From assembly GCA_020026395.1 (NCBI GenBank), contig JAHHQM010000007.1, positions 28,747 to 92,746 on the forward strand: DNA of 64,000 nucleotides. Reading direction: 5' to 3'. This document shows positions 46,498 through 54,413 of this stretch, one piece after another. A model generated the notes under the pieces. That model ran no database searches. It was not told the origin of the DNA and saw only the letters and a list, made by a program, of their open reading frames with translations. A program made the position numbers and the translations under genes. Source of the DNA: Alistipes sp. (lineage in GTDB: Bacteria > Bacteroidota > Bacteroidia > Bacteroidales > Rikenellaceae). The first letter of the stretch is position 1. Every line of letters starts with the position of its first letter.

Positions 46498-47802
46498 TTA
46501 TTTCTGACGGAAATAGATCTGGATGGGTACGCCCGAGAAATCCCACTGGTCGCGGATGTTGTTCTCCAGAAAACGACGGTAGGGTTCCTTGATGTACTGG
46601 GGCAGATTGACGAAGAACGCAAACTGGGGCGTCGGGGTCGGCAACTGCGTGCAGTATTTGATGCGGATGTACTTGCCCTTGGTTGCGGGGGGCGGGTAGT
46701 TCTCGATCAGAGGTAACAGGTACTCGTTCAGCTCGGAGGTCGAGATGCGGCGTTTGCGCGACTGATAAACGCGGATGGCCGTCTGGAGCACATCGAGGAT
46801 GCGCTGCTTGTTCAGAACCGAAGTGAAGATGATCGGAATATCGTTGAACGGCGAAAGACGTTTCTTGAGGAACTCCGTCCACTCCTTCATCGTGTTGTTG
46901 CCCTTCTCGATCAAGTCCCACTTGTTCACGACGATGACGCAGCCCTTGCGGTTGCGGACGATCAGGTTGTGGATGTTCAGATCCTGCTGTTCAAGACCCT
47001 GCTGGGCATCGAGCATCAGAATACATACGTCGGATCCTTCGATGGCGCGGATCGAACGCATCACGGAGTAGAACTCGAGGTCTTCCATCGTGCGGTTCTT
47101 CTTGCGAAGACCTGCCGTGTCGACCAGATAGAAGTCCATGCCGAATTTGTTGTATCGCGTGTGAATCGAGTCACGGGTGGTGCCTGCCATCGAGGTGACG
47201 ATGTTGCGGTCGGTACCCAGGAGGGCATTGGTCAGCGACGATTTGCCGACGTTGGGGCGTCCCACGACGGTGATGCGCGGAAGATCCTCTTCCTCTTTGG
47301 CCGAGGTGTCTTCGGGAAGCTCCTTGAGGATGGCATCCATCAGATCGCCCGTACCCGTACCCGTCATCGACGAGATGCAGAAGGGATCGCCCAGACCGAA
47401 TGCGTAGAATTCGGAGGCCAGGAGTACCTGGTCGTTGTTGTCCACCTTGTTACAAACCAGGATGACCTTTTTCGACGAGCGGCGCAGGATGTCGGCCATC
47501 AGGGCGTCGAGGTCGGTGATTCCGGTCGAAACCTCCACCAGGAACAGGATCAGGTCGGCCTCATCGATGGCCAGCATCACCTGACGGCGGATTTCATCTT
47601 CGAAAATATCATCGGAATTGACCGTGTAACCTCCGGTGTCGATCACCGAAAATTCGCGGCCGTTCCAGTCGGTTTTGCCGTAGTGGCGGTCGCGTGTGGT
47701 GCCGGCCGTGGAATCGACAATGGCCTTGCGTTCGCCGACCAGACGATTGAAGAGCGTCGATTTGCCCACGTTGGGGCGTCCTACAATTGCTACGAGACTC
47801 AT
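46498..47802 (-). CDS. der: Ribosome-assembly GTPase Der (EngA)
   Basis: A 434-residue protein with two GTPase domains in tandem and a C-terminal KH-like domain, the layout unique to Der. G1 motifs are GRPNVGKST (8-16) and, in the second domain, GRPNVGKSS; G3 motifs are DTGG and DTAG; G4 motifs are NKVD and NKWD. It is needed for 50S subunit maturation. ATG at 47802 was chosen because it opens directly with the first G domain; in-frame starts further upstream run into or before the promoter box at 47925. It is a single gene. Confidence 0.96.
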   Translation of the reverse strand: MSLVAIVGRPNVGKSTLFNRLVGERKAIVDSTAGTTRDRHYGKTDWNGREFSVIDTGGYTVNSDDIFEDEIRRQVMLAIDEADLILFLVEVSTGITDLDALMADILRRSSKKVILVCNKVDNNDQVLLASEFYAFGLGDPFCISSMTGTGTGDLMDAILKELPEDTSAKEEEDLPRITVVGRPNVGKSSLTNALLGTDRNIVTSMAGTTRDSIHTRYNKFGMDFYLVDTAGLRKKNRTMEDLEFYSVMRSIRAIEGSDVCILMLDAQQGLEQQDLNIHNLIVRNRKGCVIVVNKWDLIEKGNNTMKEWTEFLKKRLSPFNDIPIIFTSVLNKQRILDVLQTAIRVYQSRKRRISTSELNEYLLPLIENYPPPATKGKYIRIKYCTQLPTPTPQFAFFVNLPQYIKEPYRRFLENNIRDQWDFSGVPIQIYFRQK

Positions 47803-47924
47803 AGTGTTGTGTTTTTCAGAATTAATAATATCCCGCAAACTTGCTCCCCTCGCGGGAGGATTCTTTGCGTAAGTGTTAAACTTCGGGGTGGCTTCATACG
47901 TTGATATAAGGCCATTTACAGGTG

Positions 47925-47932
47925 CAAAGATA
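47925..47932 (-). promoter_or_regulatory. Promoter -7 box of der
   Basis: TATCTTTG on the minus strand, exact match; the leader is about 115 nt. Confidence 0.55.
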
Positions 47933-48074
47933 GTATATCGGCGTGCGAAAACCAAGCCTTTGTGCCCGTTTTTTTAGGCGTAGTGCGTTTTTCGGGGCGT
48001 TTCGGGGCGCGAAAAAGGAGGCCGGAGGCGTGAAAAAAGTGAGGAAATCTTATACGATTTCCGCGAAAAAATAG

Positions 48075-48082
48075 TAACTTTG
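48075..48082 (+). promoter_or_regulatory. Promoter -7 box of the MFS-barrel-phoH-pepD operon
   Basis: TAACTTTG exact match, 17 nt before the ATG at 48100. Confidence 0.6.
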
Positions 48083-48099
48083 AAAAATCGAAAAGTAGG

Positions 48100-49272
48100 A
48101 TGGATAACCAGATGCGCGAGAATTATACAGATAAACGGTTGCTGATCCCCGTATTGTTGGGGTTCTTCGTGTCGGGCTATTCGGACATCGTGGCACCGCT
48201 TACGGGCAACATCATCGTCAAGGATTTTGCCGACAATGCCGATGCGTTGGATCGCATCAGTTTCCTGCCGTCGATGGCTTTCCTGTGGTTCCTGTTCCTG
48301 GCCATCCCCATCGCAGCCTTCATGAATCGGCGCGGCCGCAAGATTGCCGCTCAAATCGGATGCGTCTCCTCGTTCCTGGGTCTTATGATCGCCTTCTGGG
48401 CAGCGGGCGCACATTCGTTAATCGGTTATTTCGTGGGATTCGGCCTTTTGGGGCTGGGTAATACCTTTGTACAAATGGCCGTGAACCCGTTGTTGGCGGC
48501 AATCGTCCCGCAAAACCGCATGACAAGCTATCTGACCGTGGGGCAGATTTGGCGAAACGTGTCGCTGCTGTTGGTCGGCCCTCTGGCGCTCGGATGTGCC
48601 GTGTGGCTGGGCGAGTGGCAATTGGCATTGGTGGCATACGCGCTGGTGACTGTTGTGGGGTGGGTGTGGCTGCTGCGCATCCGATTCCCCGAAGCCGATC
48701 CGCACGAGAAACCTGCGGGATTGGCCGATTGTGTGCGTCTGATGGGCAATCGGACGGTCTTGATCTCGGCACTCGGCATCGGCTCGTTCATCATGGCCGA
48801 TGTGGGCATCAACTTCGTGGGCGGTCAGCTCATCGGAACTTCCTCGTCGATCCTCGGTTCGACGGGATTCTACATTTCGAGAATTATCGGAACGGTGATC
48901 GGATATTTCCTCCTGAGGAAAATCTCCGACGTGAAATATCTGCGCTGGAACATGGCCGTGGCATTCGCGCTATGCTTTGCGATGCTCTTCATGCAACAGC
49001 AGTCGTTGCTCTATCTGGCGATGGGATTGATGGGATTCCTCATCTCGTGCGTCTTCGCCACGTTCTTTGCCGCCGCCACCAAGGCGGTCGCGGAGCGTGA
49101 CGGAAACGGCGTGGCGGGTCTTATGATCCTTTCGATCTCGGCGGGTGCCGTGGCCTGTCCCGTGTGCGGGTGGCTGATCGGTGCGCTGGGCGATACGTCG
49201 ATGGGGCTTTTGCTGCCGCTGGCCGCTGTCGGATACATGTTCTGGGCATCGTGGAAACTGAATGTCGAATAA
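48100..49272 (+). CDS. Major facilitator superfamily transporter (FucP-like)
   Basis: A 390-residue transporter with about twelve membrane helices. The loop between helices 2 and 3 has the MFS pattern (FMNRRGRKIAAQIG) and the opening LLIPVLLGFFVSGYSDIVAPLTG resembles sugar/proton symporters related to FucP. No substrate can be assigned and no sugar catabolic gene is adjacent. It is followed by a barrel gene after 15 nt, phoH after 3 nt more, and pepD; spacing indicates one operon of mixed functions. Confidence 0.88.
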   Translation: MDNQMRENYTDKRLLIPVLLGFFVSGYSDIVAPLTGNIIVKDFADNADALDRISFLPSMAFLWFLFLAIPIAAFMNRRGRKIAAQIGCVSSFLGLMIAFWAAGAHSLIGYFVGFGLLGLGNTFVQMAVNPLLAAIVPQNRMTSYLTVGQIWRNVSLLLVGPLALGCAVWLGEWQLALVAYALVTVVGWVWLLRIRFPEADPHEKPAGLADCVRLMGNRTVLISALGIGSFIMADVGINFVGGQLIGTSSSILGSTGFYISRIIGTVIGYFLLRKISDVKYLRWNMAVAFALCFAMLFMQQQSLLYLAMGLMGFLISCVFATFFAAATKAVAERDGNGVAGLMILSISAGAVACPVCGWLIGALGDTSMGLLLPLAAVGYMFWASWKLNVE

Positions 49273-49287
49273 AAAATTTTGAAACGT

Positions 49288-49923
49288 ATGATGCGTAAAA
49301 TAATCTTGTCGCTCGTATTGGCGTTGAGCCTTGCCTCTGCCGTGGCGCAAAACTACAACGAACCCTACCGTGACCGTTCGTCGCACCGCCGCGGCCCGCG
49401 TGCCCGTGTGGAGTGGGGTATTCTGGTGGGTTTGAACATCCCCGACTACTCGACTTCGGACGAGTGGTCCGACGTGAAGGACAAACTCGGCTGGCAGGTC
49501 GGTCTGGCTACGGCCGTCAATTTCGGCGCGTTTGCCATCGAACCGCAAATCATCTACGTCCGTCAGGGTATGAACCTCCATGCCGACGGATTGAGCTACC
49601 GCGTGAAAACCAATTCGATCGATGTGCCCGTGTTGTTCTCGCTGCGTATGTTGCGCCCGTTGCGCATCTATGCGGGTCCCGTATTCACGGTGATGAACGA
49701 CTGCAAGCAGAAGACGGGTGGTGATCTGGTCGATTTCAGCCGTCTGCGTCCGACCGTGTCGGGTGCGATCGGTATCGGTGTGGCCATCACGCCGCGTATG
49801 GTGGTCGATCTGCGCTACAACGGACAGCTCCGCAGCAAGCACGATGTCGTCCTGCCCGACGGTGCGGTGCTCGACAAGATGCGTATGCACAGCTTTGCGT
49901 TTAACTTCATTTATTCTTTTTAG
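49288..49923 (+). CDS. Outer-membrane beta-barrel protein (PorT-like)
   Basis: A 211-residue barrel protein with a signal peptide ending in ASAVAQ (about residue 20), a basic HRRGPRAR linker, then strands with the usual pattern (WGILVGLNIPDYS, WQVGLATAVNFGAFAIEPQIIYV, FAFNFIYSF at the C-terminus, last residue Phe). It is of the same broad family as the barrels at 15351 and 21169 but more distant. Function is unknown. It sits between the MFS and phoH genes, 15 and 3 nt away. Two neighbouring ATG codons (49288, 49291) are equally good starts. Confidence 0.82.
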   Translation: MMRKIILSLVLALSLASAVAQNYNEPYRDRSSHRRGPRARVEWGILVGLNIPDYSTSDEWSDVKDKLGWQVGLATAVNFGAFAIEPQIIYVRQGMNLHADGLSYRVKTNSIDVPVLFSLRMLRPLRIYAGPVFTVMNDCKQKTGGDLVDFSRLRPTVSGAIGIGVAITPRMVVDLRYNGQLRSKHDVVLPDGAVLDKMRMHSFAFNFIYSF

Positions 49924-49926
49924 TCG

Positions 49927-50958
49927 ATGGAGTTGGAACACGTAGAACGGGAAATAACGCTTAACGGAGTCGATCCGCGCGAATTGTACGGGGCGCAGAA
50001 CGTCTGCCTGGATCAGATCAAGGAGATGAATCCCTCGCTGAAGATCGTCGCCCGCGGATCGAAACTCAAAGTCCTCGGTTCGGAACGCGAAACGAAACGC
50101 TTCGAGGAACGGCTGAACGGACTGGTCGAATACTACAAGAAATACGGCCATATCTCGCCCGTGGTGGTGGAGCAGTGCTTTTCGGGGGTGGCGACCGATC
50201 ATGAGGAGCTGCTCGACAAGGATGTGATCGTCTATGGCAACAACGGAAACATCATCCGTGCCAAGACCTTCAATCAGGAGCGGTTGGTGAAGATGTACGA
50301 AAAGAACGACCTGCTGTTTGCCGTGGGGCCTGCGGGTTCGGGTAAAACCTATACGGCCATTGCGCTGGCGGTGCGTGCCTTGAAGGAACGCGAGGTGAAA
50401 CGCATCATCCTGACGCGTCCTGCGGTGGAGGCGGGCGAGAAACTCGGCTTCCTGCCCGGTGACATGAAGGAGAAACTCGACCCTTACCTGCAACCGCTTT
50501 ACGATGCACTCAACGACATGATCCCGCCCGCCAAGTTGGAGAAATTCCTGGAGGACGGCACGGTGCAGATTGCGCCGCTGGCCTACATGCGCGGTCGTAC
50601 GCTGGGGAATGCCTTCGTGATTCTGGATGAGGCGCAGAATACGACTCTGTCGCAGATCAAGATGTTCCTGACGCGTATGGGACGCAATTCGCGGTTTATC
50701 GTTACGGGCGACGTGACGCAGATTGACCTTCCGAAGAAGTCGGACAGCGGATTGGTGCGCACGATGCAGATCCTCAAAGATGTGAAGGGCATCGGCATGG
50801 TCGAATTCGACAAGCGCGACATCATCCGTCACGATCTGGTGAAATTTATCGTCGATGCCTTCGAGCATGATGCCGAGAAGCACGACCCGAAACCGGAAAA
50901 GAAATACAAAGCCCCGCTGATCGATCTGAAAGCACCGATCGACGACGGTGAAGAATAG
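49927..50958 (+). CDS. phoH: PhoH-family ATPase
   Basis: A 343-residue cytosolic P-loop ATPase. An N-terminal KH-like region (about 1-100) precedes the PhoH domain with Walker A VGPAGSGKT near residues 135-143, RPAVEAGEKLGFLPGD, Walker B VILDEAQNTT and GDVTQIDLP. The N-terminal part resembles that of PhoH/PhoL proteins tied to RNA and ribosome maturation. The C-terminal 25 residues are charged and unstructured. It follows the barrel gene by 3 nt, so translation is probably coupled. Confidence 0.92.
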   Translation: MELEHVEREITLNGVDPRELYGAQNVCLDQIKEMNPSLKIVARGSKLKVLGSERETKRFEERLNGLVEYYKKYGHISPVVVEQCFSGVATDHEELLDKDVIVYGNNGNIIRAKTFNQERLVKMYEKNDLLFAVGPAGSGKTYTAIALAVRALKEREVKRIILTRPAVEAGEKLGFLPGDMKEKLDPYLQPLYDALNDMIPPAKLEKFLEDGTVQIAPLAYMRGRTLGNAFVILDEAQNTTLSQIKMFLTRMGRNSRFIVTGDVTQIDLPKKSDSGLVRTMQILKDVKGIGMVEFDKRDIIRHDLVKFIVDAFEHDAEKHDPKPEKKYKAPLIDLKAPIDDGEE

Positions 50959-50990
50959 CAAAACATTAACAACCAAAAATAACTAAAAAA

Positions 50991-52451
50991 ATGGACAGAG
51001 ATTTAACGAAACTCAATCCCAAATTGGTCTGGAAACATTTCCATGAGATTACCCAATGCCCGCGTCCCTCGCACCACGAGGAGATCATCCGCGAATACAT
51101 CAAGAAATTCGCCAAGGAGCACAACTTGGAGTGCAAGGAGGACGAAGGTCACAACGTCTATATGCGCAAGCCCGCAACTCCCGGTATGGAGGATCGCAAG
51201 GGCATTATCCTGCAGGCGCACTGCGATATGGTTCCCCAGAAGAATGCCGACAAGGTATTTGACTTCGAGAAGGATCCCATCGAGGCTTACATCGACGGCG
51301 AATGGGTTACCGCAAACGGTACGACGCTGGGTGCCGATGACGGTATCGGCGTAGCTGCCATCCTGGCCGTTATGGAGGACGAAACATTGGTACACGGCCC
51401 GATCGAGGGTCTGTTCACCGCAACCGAGGAGACGGGTATGGACGGTGCATTTGCATTGAAGGGCGACCTTTTGAAGGGCGACATCCTGTTGAACCTCGAC
51501 TCGGAGACCGAGGGTGAGCTGTACGTAGGTTGTGCCGGCGGTTTGGACGGTAACATCACGTTCGACTACAAGACCGAGGCTGTGCCCGCAGGTTACAAGG
51601 CTGCACGCATCACCGCAAAAGGTATGAAGGGCGGTCACTCGGGTATTCAGATCATCTGCCAGCGTGCCAACGCCAACCGCGAGTTGTTCCGTTTCCTGAA
51701 CGAATGCCTCATGAAGCGCGATCTGCTGCTGGCCGAGGTGGATGGCGGCGGTCTTCGCAATGCCATCCCGAGAGAGGCTTGGGCTACGATCCTTGTGAAG
51801 GAAGAGGAGTATGCCGCAGTCGAGAAGGAACTCAAGGAGTACGAGCAGACCATCATCAAGGAATATGCCGGAATCGAGGATTCGATTTCGATCCGCATGG
51901 AGGCCGTCGAGCAGCCCTGCTGCATCATCGAGAAGAAGGTGGCTTGGAACCTGATCAAAGCCGTAGTTGGTACGACCAACGGCGTATGGCGCATGTCGAT
52001 GGCCATGCCGGGTCTGGTACAGACTTCGGTCAATGTTGCCCGCGTCGTTTCCGACGGCAAGTGTGTCAAATTGCAGTGCCTGCTGCGTAGCTCGGTCAAT
52101 TCCGAGAAGATGGCGCTTTCGGAGTCGATTGCAGCCGTATTCGAACTGGCCGGAGCCAAGATCGTTTACACGGGTTGCTACAACGGTTGGAACCCCAACA
52201 TGGAGTCGCCCATCCTAAAGGCCATGACCCTCTCGTATGAGGAGTTGTTCGGCATCAAACCCAAAGTTACGGCCATCCACGCAGGTCTGGAGTGCGGTAT
52301 CATCGGCACGAGCTATCCCAATATGGATATGATCTCGTTCGGCCCGACGATCTGCTACCCCCACTCGCCTGACGAGAAAGTCGAGATCAAATCGGTCGAG
52401 AAGTTCTACAACTTCCTGGTCGATACGTTGAAAAACTGCCCGAAGAAATAA
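50991..52451 (+). CDS. pepD: Aminoacyl-histidine dipeptidase / M20 peptidase (PepD)
   Basis: A 486-residue cytosolic zinc dipeptidase of the M20C family. Zinc and catalytic residues are visible: H77 and D79 in QAHCDMVP, the GADDGIG motif with the bridging Asp, the TATEETG Glu pair and a late His in ITAIHAGLECG. A dimerisation lid domain is inserted between about residues 200 and 400 (GMKGGHSGIQI is at its edge). It hydrolyses Xaa-His and other dipeptides, the final step of peptide use. It ends the MFS-barrel-phoH-pepD operon. Confidence 0.94.
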   Translation: MDRDLTKLNPKLVWKHFHEITQCPRPSHHEEIIREYIKKFAKEHNLECKEDEGHNVYMRKPATPGMEDRKGIILQAHCDMVPQKNADKVFDFEKDPIEAYIDGEWVTANGTTLGADDGIGVAAILAVMEDETLVHGPIEGLFTATEETGMDGAFALKGDLLKGDILLNLDSETEGELYVGCAGGLDGNITFDYKTEAVPAGYKAARITAKGMKGGHSGIQIICQRANANRELFRFLNECLMKRDLLLAEVDGGGLRNAIPREAWATILVKEEEYAAVEKELKEYEQTIIKEYAGIEDSISIRMEAVEQPCCIIEKKVAWNLIKAVVGTTNGVWRMSMAMPGLVQTSVNVARVVSDGKCVKLQCLLRSSVNSEKMALSESIAAVFELAGAKIVYTGCYNGWNPNMESPILKAMTLSYEELFGIKPKVTAIHAGLECGIIGTSYPNMDMISFGPTICYPHSPDEKVEIKSVEKFYNFLVDTLKNCPKK

Positions 52452-52476
52452 TCTTTCGAGAAAATATTTCCTATAG

Positions 52477-52518
52477 AAAACCTGTCGGCGGATTCAGTCT
52501 GCCGACAGGTTTTTGTTT
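52477..52518 (+). terminator. Rho-independent terminator after pepD
   Basis: Stem AAAACCTGTCGGC / GCCGACAGGTTTT with an 11-nt loop and T-rich tail. Confidence 0.86.
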
Positions 52519-52587
52519 TGGGGCGGGTTTTCGACAAATTTAGGAGGATGGACGATGGATTCTTTCGTGGGTTTGGAAAAATCTTGT

Positions 52588-52595
52588 TACCTTTG
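52588..52595 (+). promoter_or_regulatory. Promoter -7 box of the diacylglycerol kinase-like gene
   Basis: TACCTTTG exact match. An in-frame GTG at 52595 overlaps it, so ATG at 52616 is the start. Confidence 0.58.
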
Positions 52596-52615
52596 TGGCT
52601 CAAGATTTTAAGCAA

Positions 52616-53611
52616 ATGCAGAACGAACAACACAAATGGTTCGTCATCGTCAATCCCACGGCCGGAGGTGGTCGCGGATTGGATGACCTGCCGCAGATCT
52701 CGAAATATCTGCGCGATCAGCATATCCTGTGCGAACCCGTCTTTACGGAGCATAAGTTCCATGCTACGGAATTGGCCGTGTCGGCCGTCAAGGAGGGATA
52801 TCGCCGCATCATTGTGGTTGGAGGTGACGGCACGCTGCACGAGGTCGTAAACGGCCTTTTCATCCAGCAGGAGGTTGCACCGAGCGAGGTGCTATTGGCC
52901 GTGATCGGTGTCGGTACGGGCAACGACTGGCTGCGTACGTTCGGTATTTCGAGCCGTTATCAGGATGCCGTCAAGGCCATTGCGGAGGAGTATTCGTTCT
53001 TGCAGGATGTCGGCGTGGTGACCTACAACGAGGCGCACTACCGTCAGAGCCGTTATTTTGCGAATGTGGGCGGCGTGGGATTCGATGCCTTCGTCGTGAA
53101 GCGCATCGCACACCTCAAGAAAAAATGTCGGACGAGCCGTTGGCGTTACCTGTGGTCGACGATCCGCTCGTTCTTCAAATACAAGAATACGGGTATGAAG
53201 GTGTGGATCGACGATAAGTTGGTCTATAACAATCTGTTGATGTCGATTGCCATCGGTATTTGCAAGTACAACGGCGGCGGTATGCAGCAGTTGCCCCACG
53301 CCATTGCCGATGACGGTATGCTCGATTTATCGCTCATCAAACCCGTGCATTTCTGGCACATCCTCTTCCGTTTCCACTACCTGTTCAACGGTGGTATTTA
53401 CCGCATCGGACATATCTTGCAGCAGCGTGGTCAGAAGATCCGCATCGAATCGTCGCCCGAGGTGTCGGTCGAGGTCGATGGCGAGCCGTTGGGCGAAACA
53501 CCCTTGGAGTTCACCGTCCTCTCGAAAGCCATCCGCATTGTGGTGGGTGAGGATTTCTATCGTAAAGCCCAAGCCAATGGCGACAAGGATCGCACGGCAC
53601 ACGAGGTCTGA
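52616..53611 (+). CDS. Diacylglycerol/lipid kinase family protein
   Basis: A 331-residue lipid kinase of the DAGK_cat family (YegS/DgkB type). The N-terminal domain has NPTAGGGRG and the nucleotide-binding GGDGTLHEVVNG (69-80); GVGTGNDWLRT follows. The C-terminal beta-sandwich domain ends with VEVDGEPLGETPLEF, the usual closing motif. It phosphorylates diacylglycerol or a related lipid, recycling it into phospholipid synthesis. It is a single gene between two terminators. Confidence 0.92.
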   Translation: MQNEQHKWFVIVNPTAGGGRGLDDLPQISKYLRDQHILCEPVFTEHKFHATELAVSAVKEGYRRIIVVGGDGTLHEVVNGLFIQQEVAPSEVLLAVIGVGTGNDWLRTFGISSRYQDAVKAIAEEYSFLQDVGVVTYNEAHYRQSRYFANVGGVGFDAFVVKRIAHLKKKCRTSRWRYLWSTIRSFFKYKNTGMKVWIDDKLVYNNLLMSIAIGICKYNGGGMQQLPHAIADDGMLDLSLIKPVHFWHILFRFHYLFNGGIYRIGHILQQRGQKIRIESSPEVSVEVDGEPLGETPLEFTVLSKAIRIVVGEDFYRKAQANGDKDRTAHEV

Positions 53612-53628
53612 AAAGATTGCCGCACAAA

Positions 53629-53671
53629 ATAAAAGAGCCGTTCTTCTCGAAAGGAAGAACGGCTCTTTTTA
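53629..53671. terminator. Bidirectional terminator between the lipid kinase gene and pflA
   Basis: Stem AAAAGAGCCGTTCTTC / GAAGAACGGCTCTTTT with a 7-nt loop; A and T runs flank both sides, so it serves both convergent units. Confidence 0.9.
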
Positions 53672-53686
53672 TGTAGTGTGTTAGAA

Positions 53687-54412
53687 TCAGTTCGTGACGA
53701 CAAACGGGAAATATTCCTTCAGAATGGATTCGGCACGCTCGAGTTGTTCGCGGGTATTCTCGCGTACGTCCTTGAGCTGGTACTCCAGACCCATGGCTTC
53801 GTACTTGTGAACGCCGAGGCGGTGGTAGGGCAGAAGCTCCAGGCGTTGGATCATCTTATATCCGCCGAAATGTTCGCCCATGGCACGCATATCCTCCTCG
53901 AAATCGCTATAACCGGGTACCAACACATAACGCATCCAGAACGGGTGGTCGTGCTCCTCGAGCCATGCCGCCGTACGGAGGGTTTGGGTGTTGGGGTGTC
54001 CGGTCAGGTGTTTGTGGCGTTCGGGGTTGAACTCCTTGACATCGAGCAGCACCAGATCGACCAGTCGGAGCAGTTCCTCGACATCGTCATTCCACAGCGC
54101 ACCGTTACTGTCCAGACACGTATGGATTCCCTCGGCTTTCAAGGCCTTGATCAGGGGAATCAGTTCGCGTGCCTGCACCGTCGGTTCGCCGCCCGAAAAA
54201 GTGACACCGCCCTTCTTGCCGAAGAACGGTTTTTCACTCACGGCCATACGGACGATCTCCTCAATCTCGGTCGGTTTCCCGCCCTTGAGTTCGATTGTGT
54301 CGGGGTTGGCGCAATAGAGACAGCGGAAGGGACAGCCTTGCAGGAAAACGACGAGCCGGATACCCGGCCCGTCGATAGTTCCCATACTTTCGTAGGAGTG
54401 TACCTTCAGCAT
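53687..54412 (-). CDS. pflA: Pyruvate formate-lyase activating enzyme
   Basis: A 241-residue radical-SAM enzyme that installs the glycyl radical on PflB. The [4Fe-4S] cluster motif CxxxCxxC is C27, C31 and C34 in GCPFRCLYC; the SAM-binding GGE motif is in VTFSGGEP. It starts 1 nt after the pflB stop, so both are made from one mRNA. Normal length, no extra ferredoxin domain, as expected for the pyruvate formate-lyase type. Confidence 0.95.
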   Translation of the reverse strand: MLKVHSYESMGTIDGPGIRLVVFLQGCPFRCLYCANPDTIELKGGKPTEIEEIVRMAVSEKPFFGKKGGVTFSGGEPTVQARELIPLIKALKAEGIHTCLDSNGALWNDDVEELLRLVDLVLLDVKEFNPERHKHLTGHPNTQTLRTAAWLEEHDHPFWMRYVLVPGYSDFEEDMRAMGEHFGGYKMIQRLELLPYHRLGVHKYEAMGLEYQLKDVRENTREQLERAESILKEYFPFVVTN

Positions 54413-54413
54413 A

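Noticed and set aside
52595..52615. GTG at 52595 as start of the lipid kinase gene
   Set aside because: It coincides with the last base of the -7 promoter box; ATG at 52616 is the first usable start.
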